Origin: Flammeovirga aprica JL-4
Lineage (GTDB): Bacteria; Bacteroidota; Bacteroidia; Cytophagales; Flammeovirgaceae
Assembly (NCBI RefSeq): GCF_012844305.1
Contig: NZ_JABANE010000031.1
Coordinates: 1 to 64,000, forward strand
Direction of reading: 5' to 3'
DNA length: 64,000 nt
A model generated the notes under the pieces. The model ran no database searches and was not told the origin of the DNA. It was given only the letters and a program-made list of their open reading frames with translations. A program made the translations under genes and the position numbers. Positions 1-9,007 of this stretch are shown here, one piece after another. The number at the start of each line of letters is the position of its first letter. The stretch's first letter is position 1.

Positions 1-67
1 GAAAGGAGAGAGTATACTTGAGGCTTTTATAACGCTTGCTTCGTTGAAAATTCCTATTGCTGAGTAG

Positions 68-643
68 TTACAAACCAGGTAAACCACCAAATGTATAAGG
101 TCCATCTGAAAAAGGGAGTTCAGGAGTAAACCATGCTACTATAGAATAAAAACCATAGTTGGTTATTGCCTTGAAACATTTATAGCCATTTATCATTTTA
201 GAATCTTCAGTAATATTCCATGATATATCAGACATGTCTTCTATAAACAAATTCCTTATTACAAATAGATAACCTAGTTCTACTTTTACTTCATTTGATT
301 CATGGTCTTTTGTAACAATAATATCATTTGTTTTGGGTTCTGGCATGTTATGAATAATACCCGCTAATGACGTAAATTGACCTAATTGCGAGGTGATATC
401 ATCGTCATTTAACTTACCTTTACTTATTACAACCTCTTTATTATAGGTTTGAATAGACTGATATTCAGAATATTTCTTATTAAGTACTAAAATAAATTCA
501 CCTTCAACTCTGCTTGTATCATTTTGCCATGGTTGAAATGAATGTATGTACTTACAGGACAATTTTGCTAATCCATGATTTTTAATCTGTGAATGTAAAG
601 AGGTTGACCAGAAAATGAGGAGAGTTGTAATGATATATTTCAT
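68..643 (-). CDS. GLPGL family protein, apparently C-terminally truncated
   Basis: Secreted protein of the Bacteroidota GLPGL family, whose function is unknown. Residues 1-18 form a signal peptide ending near HSQ. The middle part carries the family pattern: a W-N-I-T-E-D-S stretch, a cysteine in GYKCFKA, the AWFTPELPFSDGP segment and finally GGLPGL. Family members usually continue for several dozen residues after GLPGL with a strand starting in a hydrophobic residue. Here a TAA follows the last Leu directly, so the gene looks cut short, either by a point change, a frameshift or an insertion whose other side lies beyond the window edge. The 67 bases downstream stay open in a shifted frame up to the edge. 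It has no obvious operon partner. The family call is firm; whether this is a functional gene is uncertain. Confidence 0.7.
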   Translation of the reverse strand: MKYIITTLLIFWSTSLHSQIKNHGLAKLSCKYIHSFQPWQNDTSRVEGEFILVLNKKYSEYQSIQTYNKEVVISKGKLNDDDITSQLGQFTSLAGIIHNMPEPKTNDIIVTKDHESNEVKVELGYLFVIRNLFIEDMSDISWNITEDSKMINGYKCFKAITNYGFYSIVAWFTPELPFSDGPYTFGGLPGL

Positions 644-925
644 AGATTTCTAAAGAATGGTAAGTAGCATAAAAAATATGACCAGTAATGAGTACATCCG
701 ATAAGAAATACTATAAAGTACATGAACATAAAATTAATAGTAATAGAAGCTTTGTTCTATTAGAATTGACCCATTTAAACATAATTAGTAATGAAAAAAG
801 TTTGTTTTGCCTTGATTTAAAGTAGATGCAATTATGAAATTATAATTCGAATAACAAAATAAAAATTCAAAAACACTTCACACAGGACAATTAAATCTAA
901 AAATATTAATACAAAAAAATAAGGA

Positions 926-940
926 TACCACATTGTGGTA
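926..940 (-). terminator. Rho-independent terminator of the 331-residue lipoprotein gene
   Basis: Read on the minus strand, the arms TACCACA and TGTGGTA close a 1-base loop and extend by G-U and G-C pairs to about 10 bp, followed by TTATTTTTTTG. It lies about 70 bases past the stop codon at 1011. The rest of the 644-1010 gap is AT-rich and shows nothing else that I can support. Confidence 0.6.
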
Positions 941-1010
941 CCCCTATGAGAAAAAATTTCGTGATTGAAACTTTTACCATTCTATGTTACTGTAATTTTG
1001 TAAGCGTTGC

Positions 1011-2006
1011 TTACTTTTTTCTCCTTTTTAAAATTCTTACTCCTCTGAAACCATACTCGTCGTATGCTTCTTTAAGGTCAACTGTCTCAGTAGTTCCATC
1101 AGACAATGTAACATCTACTAGGTAATCACAAGTACCGTCACCGTAGTTGATTGTGATTGTTGACTCACCTTTTGTCATTACTTCCACACCTGAAACTGGT
1201 GCAAATACTGGCTTTTCACCACCGCAGTCTTTTACATATGATAATGGTTCTGTAATCTCTGTTGAGAAACTTTCACCTTCCAATGAACTTGTTACAGTCA
1301 ATGATCCTGTTACTGTTTTAGTACCATCGATTTTCTCTACCTCTACATTTCTTACAATTTGCTCTGTGTAAGCTTCCGTTGTATCTGTTGCTGCAAATGA
1401 CAACGATAAGTTCACTGTTTTAGAAATTTCAGATGAAACAGGAGTTGGTTTTTCATCTTCCTCAGTACCTTCTTCAAATACAATTGTTCCTTCCATTGAA
1501 GATGTACCGTTGATTACTTTTCCGTTTTCAGAGAAATCCTCAAATGTTGTTGAGTGGCTTACTTCTCCTTCTACTCTTGTATGTACTTCAGTTACTTTAC
1601 CTGAAACCGTTTCTCCGTCTTTGCTTTCACAAGTGCCACCACTGAAATCAAATACTACAGTTTTTGTATCTCCTTCCTCTGTTTTTGTAACATCAGCACA
1701 ATCCATATAGTGTCTAATATGGAAACGCTTGCCACACTCTCCTTTACCTTTCTTTGGTCTTTCTTCACCTCCAACTGATCTTGTATTTGAAGATGAACTG
1801 ATTGAAAGTCCTCTTTCCATTGCATCGTCTGCAAGGTTGTCTGTATATTCTTGAACCTCTAAGTTAGATGATAGACCTGATGCTTCATCTGAAGCTAATT
1901 CTAAACCTGAAAACTGTGCATCTGCTGAAGTACCGTTATCCATGTCATTACAAGCCACCATTACAGATAAAAGAGCGATTCCGATTCCAATGTTTCTTAC
2001 TTTCAT
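1011..2006 (-). CDS. Unknown lipoprotein, 331 residues
   Basis: No family recognised. The N-terminus has a lipoprotein signal peptide with lipobox VMVAC and the lipidated Cys at residue 19, followed by acidic and polar residues (NDMDNGTSAD), which would fit export to the outer membrane surface in this phylum. The mature part is rich in Thr, Ser, Glu and Val, with alternating patterns typical of beta structure, and contains four further cysteines spread over the chain (in CGKRF, DCAD, GTCESK, DCGGEK and GTCDY contexts), possibly forming disulfides. The C-terminus ends in a basic cluster (LKRRKK). It is single, with its own downstream terminator, and lies divergent from the methyltransferase-like gene. 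Start chosen at the ATG directly before the signal peptide. Confidence 0.75.
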   Translation of the reverse strand: MKVRNIGIGIALLSVMVACNDMDNGTSADAQFSGLELASDEASGLSSNLEVQEYTDNLADDAMERGLSISSSSNTRSVGGEERPKKGKGECGKRFHIRHYMDCADVTKTEEGDTKTVVFDFSGGTCESKDGETVSGKVTEVHTRVEGEVSHSTTFEDFSENGKVINGTSSMEGTIVFEEGTEEDEKPTPVSSEISKTVNLSLSFAATDTTEAYTEQIVRNVEVEKIDGTKTVTGSLTVTSSLEGESFSTEITEPLSYVKDCGGEKPVFAPVSGVEVMTKGESTITINYGDGTCDYLVDVTLSDGTTETVDLKEAYDEYGFRGVRILKRRKK

Positions 2007-2235
2007 TTCGTTAGATATTTTAAAGAGTTAAAATAGATTATCTTTGTGTTTTTTGAACTGCTTTATTGCAGTGTCATTCATAGAAAGGGAGATACTCTAT
2101 TTTTGTACTCAATAAAATTTAGTTTTTTTTGAAAAAAAATTAAAAACCGCCAAAACAGCCCAGAATCGAAGATTTTTTCTTAAATTAATTTCATCTTTTT
2201 TTATCAACGTTTCCAATTCTATCTAAACTACACCA

Positions 2236-3006
2236 ATGAAAAGAGTACATTTATTCGAATTTGAGGATCAAAAATGGCTTCCTTCTTTTTTAAGAAACTA
2301 TGCCACCGACTTCCTGCAGTTTCTTTCCAATAAAACAAAAATGTATCAGCCTATTATCCCTATTATAGAAAAAGGACTTGAACATACTCCAAAAAAACAA
2401 ATTGTGGATTTGGGCTCCGGTGGTGGAGGTGGATTGGTGTGGTTAAATGAAGAACTATTAAAGAAAGAGAAAGGCCTTAAAATTTTAATTACAGACCTCT
2501 ATCCTAATTTACCCGCCTTCCAAAGAACAAAAGAGCAATCCCTTAATTTTGAGTTTATTGATCAATCTGTTGATGCCCGTCAAGTACCCTCGGATTTAAA
2601 GGGATTGCGAACGCAGTTTTTATCTTTCCACCATTTTAAACCAGAAGATGCCAAGCAGATATTAGAGAATGCTGTAAAGGAAAATGCTCCTATTGCCATT
2701 TTTGAAGCACAGGAAAGAAGTATTCCAAGTGTAATTGCGATGCTTTTCTCTCCACTTACCGTTTTATTGACCACCCCTTTAATCAGACCTTTTAGATTAG
2801 GCCGATTATTCTTCACTTATTTAATTCCAATTGTTCCTTTGTTAGCGTTATGGGACGGTGTGGTTTCTTCTTTCAGAACTTACTCTGTGAAGGAAATGAA
2901 AGACCTGATCCAACAAGTTGAAAACCACGAATTGTATGATTGGGAAGTCAACAAAGTCAAATCAGGCCCTGGAGTGATTTTATATTTATTGGGAACAAGA
3001 AAATAA
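2236..3006 (+). CDS. Class I SAM-dependent methyltransferase-like protein with hydrophobic C-terminal half
   Basis: The segment IVDLGSGGGGGLVWL (residues about 55-69) is a glycine-rich motif I of Rossmann-fold methyltransferases, followed by an acidic residue in the ITDLYPN strand (motif II position) and a VDARQVPSDL stretch of motif III type. Residues about 155-215 hold two hydrophobic segments (IAMLFSPLTVLLTTPLI and FFTYLIPIVPLLALW), so the protein probably associates with the membrane. Similar proteins occur widely in Bacteroidota and have no known substrate. The stop codon lies 4 bases from the convergent stop of the PepSY gene, leaving no room for a terminator between them. The methyltransferase assignment rests on motif I only; substrate unknown. 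Confidence 0.7.
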   Translation: MKRVHLFEFEDQKWLPSFLRNYATDFLQFLSNKTKMYQPIIPIIEKGLEHTPKKQIVDLGSGGGGGLVWLNEELLKKEKGLKILITDLYPNLPAFQRTKEQSLNFEFIDQSVDARQVPSDLKGLRTQFLSFHHFKPEDAKQILENAVKENAPIAIFEAQERSIPSVIAMLFSPLTVLLTTPLIRPFRLGRLFFTYLIPIVPLLALWDGVVSSFRTYSVKEMKDLIQQVENHELYDWEVNKVKSGPGVILYLLGTRK

Positions 3007-3010
3007 ATGA

Positions 3011-4201
3011 TTATAACTTCCTCACCCAAATCAATATTCCTGTCACTGGCATGGAACAAGCGATCATTGTCACAATAAAGTAAAGGATGATACCACTCAA
3101 ACCGAGAATTTCTCCTGTATGTAAGGGTAGAGAGACTTCCATAAATTGGTCAGCAATACTTTGATCAGAAAATAAGATGAGTTTTTTAAACTTACCATCT
3201 TTTCCATATTTCACATGATCGGGGACTACAGCCGAGAAAATGCTTTCCTGCTTGATTTTCGTGATTTGATAATGGGGGTTATCTTCAGTTGGAAGTTGAA
3301 TTGTTGTGATCCCTTTATAAGGTAGTCGCTGATCGCTGTCTTCTAAAAGTACATTTAAAGAAACAGCTGCATCCTTTTTCTTTTCCTCCTGATTGTCGAT
3401 TGACTCTTCCAAAAACGAAGCAAAAACATTGGACAACTCACTTTTCATATCCTCTGCATTGGAAGCATTCAGTACGGGCTGACCACCTAATGAAACCACC
3501 ACTGTACTTTTTACCCAAGCATAAGAAACATACAATCCTGTGATCGAAATAAATAACAATAAAAGGAAAGTATAAAAACCAAGTGTATTATGAAGGTCAT
3601 AAATCACTCTTGGCAATTTTGCAGACCACTTGACTTTAAAACCTTGTTTCCATTGTTTTTTATTTTTTGGAAACCATAATACCAATCCGGAAACAAGCAG
3701 TACTACAAAAATAAGAATGGAAATACCTACCATATGATTTCCCACTTTACCTAATAATAGGTTTTTGTGAAGGCTTTTCATTAAATCAAAAAAAGCACCG
3801 GTAGAACGGCTACTACTTCCTATAATCGCTCCTGAAGTTGGGTGTATATAATAATGTCCATCATAATCTTCTTCTTGATTATGATAGGCAACTAAAATAT
3901 TTCTTGAAAAATCAGCGGGGTAAATAATGTTGGTAACTTGATGTCCTTCTTTCAAGAAATTGGTTTTAATTTGATCAGGTTGAATCCAATCTGTATTCGT
4001 TTTCTCTTGATTGAAAACCACTTTATAATTAAGCAGTTCTGAGATTTGCGTTTTAAAGGAATACATTGCTCCAGAAAAACAGACTACAAAAACTACTACA
4101 CTTGACAAAAGTCCGAGCCACAAGTGTGACACGGACATAATGTATTTGAAAAGGGATTCCTTTTTTCTTCTTTTTCTGAATAAGGATTGTTTCAGACGCA
4201 T
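3011..4201 (-). CDS. PepSY-associated membrane protein, XusC-like
   Basis: Inner-membrane protein with about four transmembrane helices (residues about 26-50, 157-178, 205-228 and 365-390) and large periplasmic stretches between the first and second and between the third and fourth helices. This is the layout of the PepSY_TM family, whose members occur beside siderophore receptors and are thought to help reduce or release iron in the periplasm. In Bacteroides thetaiotaomicron the equivalent gene is xusC. Conserved family features visible are the SHLWLGLLSSVVVFVVCFSG start, the HYYIHPTSGAIIG repeat and the LHKNLLLG segment. It is the last gene of the iron-uptake operon and overlaps the stop of the preceding gene by one base. 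The Xus parallel is inferred from gene order and domain types. Confidence 0.85.
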   Translation of the reverse strand: MRLKQSLFRKRRKKESLFKYIMSVSHLWLGLLSSVVVFVVCFSGAMYSFKTQISELLNYKVVFNQEKTNTDWIQPDQIKTNFLKEGHQVTNIIYPADFSRNILVAYHNQEEDYDGHYYIHPTSGAIIGSSSRSTGAFFDLMKSLHKNLLLGKVGNHMVGISILIFVVLLVSGLVLWFPKNKKQWKQGFKVKWSAKLPRVIYDLHNTLGFYTFLLLLFISITGLYVSYAWVKSTVVVSLGGQPVLNASNAEDMKSELSNVFASFLEESIDNQEEKKKDAAVSLNVLLEDSDQRLPYKGITTIQLPTEDNPHYQITKIKQESIFSAVVPDHVKYGKDGKFKKLILFSDQSIADQFMEVSLPLHTGEILGLSGIILYFIVTMIACSMPVTGILIWVRKL

Positions 4202-4818
4202 TATCCTTTTTCGTTTTGACCTCTATAGCTTTCCTTTTTGATCAACTCCAAGTATTGAGCAAACTGCTCTTCAGAGAAGATTTGCTGAAGTGCTGTTTTA
4301 CGGTCTTCGTTGAACTGATTCCAGTACATTGTTGCCGCTTCGCCATTACCATGGTAGTGATCGTGAGCATCTCTAAATGCTTTTGTGAAAGCTTGGTTGA
4401 CAGCTTGGTACTTGATTGTTTGAGCTGAATCCAATGCTAAAGTCTGGATAATTTCCGCTTTCAACTCATCAGAATAATCAGATTGACCTGGCATATATCT
4501 TTTGATGTATTCATGAGTTGCCTCTTTTTGCTCATCATTCATGAAAGCTTTCAATTCCACTTCTTGTTTTGTGTAAGAAGTTTTCATGATTTTCATATAT
4601 CCTTTACGGCTCATTTTGCCCGAAGCTTTCAACTCTACGACCTGCTTTTGTCTGTCCTCATCAAATGAAGTGACAATTGCATCATATTTTTCTACTTGGT
4701 CTGCAGTTAGGTTTAATTCCGCTTTTAGCTTTGCAAAGTCGATTCCTCTTCTCTTTTTCTCATTTCCACATGAAAACAAAACAGAGACTGTTGCTAGTAA
4801 TAAAAGAAACTTTTTCAT
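4201..4818 (-). CDS. CpxP/Spy-like periplasmic lipoprotein with histidine cluster
   Basis: Small lipoprotein: signal peptide, lipobox VLFSC, lipidated Cys17. The mature chain is predicted mostly helical and contains two related segments that start LNLTADQVEKYDAI (about 35) and LALDSAQTIKYQAV (about 127), resembling the LTxxQ repeats of the CpxP/Spy/ZraP helical-hairpin family. Between them and the C-terminus sits H152-x-H154-x-H156 (in AHDHYHGNG), a plausible metal site. The basic residues after the Cys (GNEKKRR) argue for the periplasmic rather than the surface face. The gene lies between the DUF4374 and PepSY genes of the iron operon, a position empty in the three-gene Bacteroides xus locus. 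A role as periplasmic metal or chaperone factor is inference. Confidence 0.65.
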   Translation of the reverse strand: MKKFLLLLATVSVLFSCGNEKKRRGIDFAKLKAELNLTADQVEKYDAIVTSFDEDRQKQVVELKASGKMSRKGYMKIMKTSYTKQEVELKAFMNDEQKEATHEYIKRYMPGQSDYSDELKAEIIQTLALDSAQTIKYQAVNQAFTKAFRDAHDHYHGNGEAATMYWNQFNEDRKTALQQIFSEEQFAQYLELIKKESYRGQNEKG

Positions 4819-4871
4819 TTTGATAAAAATCTATGAAGGAGGAAAAACGAGTCTTCCTCCTGAATCGTAAT

Positions 4872-6107
4872 TTATTTATAAATACCTTGTACGAAGATGT
4901 TACCACCGTCTAATTCTGCACCTTTTTGTGCATCTGTGCCTTGGAATTGCCAGATATAAGCATTGCTTCCTGCTGGGCTAACAGCGATATTGTAAACATC
5001 ACCTTCTAAAGCACCACTTTGGTAATAGAACATGTTGGACTTTGGAACCTCTGAAAGAATTTCGACTGATTTAGATGCCACATCAAAATAAGCCATTTCG
5101 TAAGAGTTTTCTTCACCGCTTAAATCATCCAATGCAACATATCCTTTACCGCCACCAACATGATGGAAGTGAACTGATCCTACTGATTTACCTAATACCT
5201 CTCTGATATTAAATTCATAGCTTGGGTCATAGTTACCATCAGCATCTAACCTCGTGATTACAGCATCAGAACCGTCTGTTGTCATATTGATTTGATACAC
5301 GTAGTTTTCATGAACAAACATTGATTTACCTCTAAAACCATACGTATCGCCAATTGATGCTACTGTTGTCACCACTTTAGGGTTAGCTAATGAAGGCCAA
5401 TCCAACACTAATGTTGCTAAAGCTTCAGGACGAGGAGTATCCTCAGCGTCTGGCTCACCTACTTTTCTGTAGCCTGTACCATAATACACTTTATTACCAT
5501 TGATAACAGGAGCATCTACACGGTATACATAATCATCACCAACATTAAAAGTTCCTAACTCATGCTGTACATAATCTGTTTGTGCATTAAAGACCAAACC
5601 AGGAATACCTACTTTTACTACTTGTAAAGTAACTTTAATACTTGTTTGATCTTCAGAAGTTTCACTCATAACATTATGAGCTAAAATATGATTGTCACTT
5701 ACAGGAGCAAATCTTGGGTATTCACCCACCCAGTTACTTACATCTACTGTTTGAACTTTATTGTAACTTCTTCCTCCATCATATTCTAATTCATGGATAT
5801 GACCTGTACCATAATTCAAATTATAGATTCTACCTCCAGCAGCTGCTACTCTTGCTGAACGAACGCCTTCCATTTGATAACCATTATTGATAAAAGTTAG
5901 GGTTGTATCAATAATATTGGTTGTAGGTTGCATAAATACTGTCGCGTCTCCTTCTGGGTCTGCAACATCTGCTGCTACGTGAAATACAGTCTTATCGTTT
6001 CCGTCACCTCCTTTAGAAGGTTCGTCATTTTTGTCACAGGCAGTAAGCCCCAATAATGCGGATGCAACAAACAATCCTGCAACTTTTGAAGTAGTTGATA
6101 GCTTCAT
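4872..6107 (-). CDS. DUF4374 surface lipoprotein, XusB-like siderophore-binding protein
   Basis: Lipoprotein of the DUF4374 family. Lipobox GLTAC puts the lipidated Cys at residue 24, and the following DKNDEP is acidic, as in the lipoprotein export signal that sends proteins to the cell surface in Bacteroidota. The mature part has recurrent strand motifs typical of a beta-propeller (RIYNLNYGTGHIHELEYD, HILAHNVM, YVYRVDAPVINGNKVYYG). The characterised relative is XusB of Bacteroides thetaiotaomicron, which captures ferric enterobactin-type xenosiderophores at the surface and hands them to the TonB receptor. The gene sits 36 bases downstream of the TonB receptor gene, as in the xus locus. The ligand here is not predictable from sequence. 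Confidence 0.82.
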   Translation of the reverse strand: MKLSTTSKVAGLFVASALLGLTACDKNDEPSKGGDGNDKTVFHVAADVADPEGDATVFMQPTTNIIDTTLTFINNGYQMEGVRSARVAAAGGRIYNLNYGTGHIHELEYDGGRSYNKVQTVDVSNWVGEYPRFAPVSDNHILAHNVMSETSEDQTSIKVTLQVVKVGIPGLVFNAQTDYVQHELGTFNVGDDYVYRVDAPVINGNKVYYGTGYRKVGEPDAEDTPRPEALATLVLDWPSLANPKVVTTVASIGDTYGFRGKSMFVHENYVYQINMTTDGSDAVITRLDADGNYDPSYEFNIREVLGKSVGSVHFHHVGGGKGYVALDDLSGEENSYEMAYFDVASKSVEILSEVPKSNMFYYQSGALEGDVYNIAVSPAGSNAYIWQFQGTDAQKGAELDGGNIFVQGIYK

Positions 6108-6143
6108 TTATATCTATATTATGAACTTTTAAAAATTTGTTTC

Positions 6144-8528
6144 TTAAAAAATGGAATAGCTTACTTTGAAGTAGAAGCCTCTTCCAGGTTGTTGAATAGC
6201 GAAATTGTCGAAGACTTGCTCATTAAAAACATTTTTAATGTCTAGGCTGACCGCTAATTTATTTTGAGGGAAGCGATAAGATGCTCCAATATCATTGACA
6301 AACTGGGTTGGAATATGATCTTTGTTGTCACTACCAATATGTTCCCAGTATCTATAATATTTATGAACATACCTCATGTTCCAGTACACTTGCAATTGCC
6401 CTTTTGACTTAATCAACTCAGTCATATCATAACGCATATTGGTATTGAATTGCAGATAAGGTGCATTTTTCAAACGAGCTTGATAAAGATGGTCTTTTTC
6501 TCCTTTGGCAGTAAACTCATTGTTGTACCTTGTATCATTGTAAGAACCTGAAAAGGTGAAAAATAACTTCCTATTGTAATCGTAATCGATTTGAAGGTCT
6601 ATCCCCTTGGAAATGATTTTAGGGTGGTTTTCATAAAAGAAATAATCTCCTCTATTATCCACACTTCTTTGAATCATATCTTCAACATTTCTGTAAAATA
6701 ATGTTGTAGAGAAAGTTAATGCATGATCTCCCATATAAACTTCTCCATACCTGAAACCTAAATTCAAATTTTTACTGATTTCAGGTTTCAACTCCAAATT
6801 GGAAATACCATTTTCAGCACCATTACCAAAAAGCTCATCAGGCATCGGCAATCGTACCGCCTGCTCTGCAGAAAGCTGTACTGTAAATTTCTCTGTCAAA
6901 TCATAACTTGATGCAATGCCGTAACCATAGTTGGTGTCACTAGACTCTTTTGGCAAAGGATGATACTCCCCACCGCTATAAGTATGATAAAGCGCATCTA
7001 CAGTATATGAATATTGCTTGGCAAAAACATTTGTTCTCAACTTTCCATCCAGTGCAGTATTAGAGTAAGAAAGGCCGATTACACTTTTGAAAATATTCTG
7101 ATAATCATTACTTGTGTCTTCCCCTAATTGAGCTGTTCTATTAAAACCTGTTCTTCTATAATCTGTAACAATTCCACTCATATTGAAGACATTATTATCA
7201 TTCAATGCATATGAAACATTAAAGCGATTAATCAAAGTTCCTTCATCTGTTGTCGAGTGAATAGGGCTTCCTGTTTCTCCACCAGCAGGATTTTCACCCA
7301 CCACATCTCCATGCCAATTGTACTTATTCTTTGTGGTATCTACCAAAGTTCTTGAATTCATGGCATAAGAAGAGAATAAGCTCACATCCAATCCTTTCGT
7401 AAACAAATCCTTCTTCTGATAAGAAATACTCGGTACCAAATTACCTTGTGTATAATGTCTTTCTCCAAAAGGAACATTCATTGTCGCTCCATGCTGCACT
7501 TCCTTGTACATATCAGAATAAACCATACTGATAAAGAATTGATCTGCCCATTTTACATCTGTAAAACCAACATCTACTTTAGTTCCGTATGCTTCATATC
7601 CGTCATTAAAACGTTTTGCTCTTACTTCAGAAACTCTACCGGTATTCGGGTCAGCCACCGTTACATCCTTTCCCCATACTTCGTAATCATTGTCGGCATA
7701 GTTATAAAACATTGATCCTCTGAAAGTGAAACCATTCTTTTTATTTCTATGCGATCCGTTCAGTGCTACTTGATGTGTATTGAAAGAGCCCATTGAATAT
7801 GAAAAGTCTAATGAATTCTTCTTCGCATTTTTTGTTTTAATATTAATGGCTCCGCCCAATGCATCAGATCCTAGCGTCACAGGCACTACACCTTTGTAGA
7901 CTTCCATTGATTCAATCAGGTTGACAGGAAGTGAATTAATAGAGTAAGATGCTCCGTAATATTCCATCGGCACACCATCAATAAAAATTCTTACTGCATT
8001 TCCACTTAATCCATTAATGCTGTACTTTGTTCTAGAACCTAATCCTCCTTCTTGTCTAACATTAATACCTGACGTTTGATCCAATAATGTATTTAATTCT
8101 ACAGATTGAATAGCTACTTTTTCTGTATCTATTTTCTTAGAAGCAAAGCCCTGCTTCTCCATCTTCGTCTCTTCAGACTCTCCAATCACCATCACTGCAT
8201 CCAGCTCCACCTCACTCTCTTTCAATGATATAACCATATTAAGTATACCATTTTCAGTAAGATTTATATTTTTTGTGAATGGCGAATACCCAGTACGCGT
8301 AACCACTAACTCATGTGCCCCTACTAGAACTTTAGGTAACTTAAATGTACCGTCTGCATCAGTATACCCTCCTTTTTTCAAGTCCTTCAATTGGACTGTA
8401 CAAAATGGAATACCCTTTTTTGTATGAGCATCTATTACTTTTCCTGCAACATGTGCTCTCTCTTGAGCACTCAAAAGTGTTACCGATAAAAACAGAATAT
8501 ATATAGAGAGTAAGATACGACGTATCAT
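6144..8528 (-). CDS. TonB-dependent receptor, XusA-like siderophore receptor
   Basis: Outer-membrane receptor of 794 residues. A signal peptide (1-22, ending LLSAQ) is followed by a carboxypeptidase-regulatory-like beta-sandwich (about 26-105, beginning HVAGKVIDAHTKKGIPF), a plug domain (about 125-235, with GSRTKYSINGLSGN and IDGVPMEYYG and ending ALGGAINIKTK) and a 22-strand-type barrel that ends in the aromatic C-terminal strand YFKVSYSIF. No SusD gene follows; instead the downstream genes are DUF4374, a CpxP-like lipoprotein and PepSY, so the substrate is most likely an iron-siderophore complex rather than a glycan. It is the first gene of the operon, and an inverted repeat lies in its presumed promoter. 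Start: ATG directly before the signal peptide. Confidence 0.88.
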   Translation of the reverse strand: MIRRILLSIYILFLSVTLLSAQERAHVAGKVIDAHTKKGIPFCTVQLKDLKKGGYTDADGTFKLPKVLVGAHELVVTRTGYSPFTKNINLTENGILNMVISLKESEVELDAVMVIGESEETKMEKQGFASKKIDTEKVAIQSVELNTLLDQTSGINVRQEGGLGSRTKYSINGLSGNAVRIFIDGVPMEYYGASYSINSLPVNLIESMEVYKGVVPVTLGSDALGGAINIKTKNAKKNSLDFSYSMGSFNTHQVALNGSHRNKKNGFTFRGSMFYNYADNDYEVWGKDVTVADPNTGRVSEVRAKRFNDGYEAYGTKVDVGFTDVKWADQFFISMVYSDMYKEVQHGATMNVPFGERHYTQGNLVPSISYQKKDLFTKGLDVSLFSSYAMNSRTLVDTTKNKYNWHGDVVGENPAGGETGSPIHSTTDEGTLINRFNVSYALNDNNVFNMSGIVTDYRRTGFNRTAQLGEDTSNDYQNIFKSVIGLSYSNTALDGKLRTNVFAKQYSYTVDALYHTYSGGEYHPLPKESSDTNYGYGIASSYDLTEKFTVQLSAEQAVRLPMPDELFGNGAENGISNLELKPEISKNLNLGFRYGEVYMGDHALTFSTTLFYRNVEDMIQRSVDNRGDYFFYENHPKIISKGIDLQIDYDYNRKLFFTFSGSYNDTRYNNEFTAKGEKDHLYQARLKNAPYLQFNTNMRYDMTELIKSKGQLQVYWNMRYVHKYYRYWEHIGSDNKDHIPTQFVNDIGASYRFPQNKLAVSLDIKNVFNEQVFDNFAIQQPGRGFYFKVSYSIF

Positions 8529-8570
8529 ACAGTGTGCGATTTTTATTTAGATCAATTTTAAATAACTTCA

Positions 8571-8601
8571 CAAGGATACTATTTAGAAAAAGTCTAAACA
8601 A
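8571..8601 (-). promoter_or_regulatory. Presumed promoter with operator-like palindrome for the Xus-like operon
   Basis: On the minus strand, a TATCCTTG box (8571-8578, one base off the TAnnTTTG -7 consensus) lies about 20 bases downstream of a TTG (8599-8601). The perfect inverted repeat TTTAGA-AAAAG-TCTAAA (8582-8598) fills the spacer between them. Its shape and position fit a metal-responsive repressor site, but the repressor family is not known. Confidence 0.5.
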
Positions 8602-8849
8602 TACTATTATCATCTATTAACAATAATTTTGAAACCCTTTTTTATTATGATGATCGTGGTCACCATTTCAGCGCTTGATTACTCCTCTTGAGGCAATGAT
8701 TTTTGAATTACCTTCTTTTTTCTCTTTTCTATCAACAAGTCTTTCTCCTATCAATACATGTTTCTAAGATTTAAAACATATCAAATGAATAGATAAAAAG
8801 AGATTATTCATACCCTATTTTTTTCAGAGAAGAGGTAAGAAAAATAGTT

Positions 8850-9007
8850 CGTGCTGTGGTTCAGCGGACGTTGTAGTACAACATCCCTACATCCTACTTT
8901 CAATTTTTGGTAGAATATCATTTATGATGGATACCGTTCGTTGTAGGAATGTTGCATTGCAACGTCCACTGAGCCACTATAAAAAACACTTTTAGAACCA
9001 CAACACG
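8850..9007. repeat. 158-bp nested palindromic element (MITE/REP-like)
   Basis: Two 35-base arms (8856-8890 and 8943-8977) are inverted copies matching at 29 of 35 positions, each with an internal GTTGTAxTACAAC-type palindrome. A second, outer pair of arms (CGTGCTGTGGT at 8850-8860 and ACCACAACACG at 8997-9007) matches at 10 of 11 positions. No open reading frame runs through it. It lies in the 747-base gap between the Xus-like operon and the sigma-factor gene; the flanks (8614-8849, 9008-9275) are AT-rich and show nothing else I can support. A shorter relative of the arm occurs at 52093-52121. Confidence 0.75.

Noticed and set aside
1147..1710. Plus-strand frames inside the 331-residue lipoprotein gene
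   Set aside because: They are antisense shadows; the minus-strand frame has a lipobox, proper start and terminator.
8359..8613. Minus-strand frame overlapping the start of the TonB receptor gene
   Set aside because: It lies in a different frame over the receptor signal peptide, has no domain features and covers the presumed promoter.
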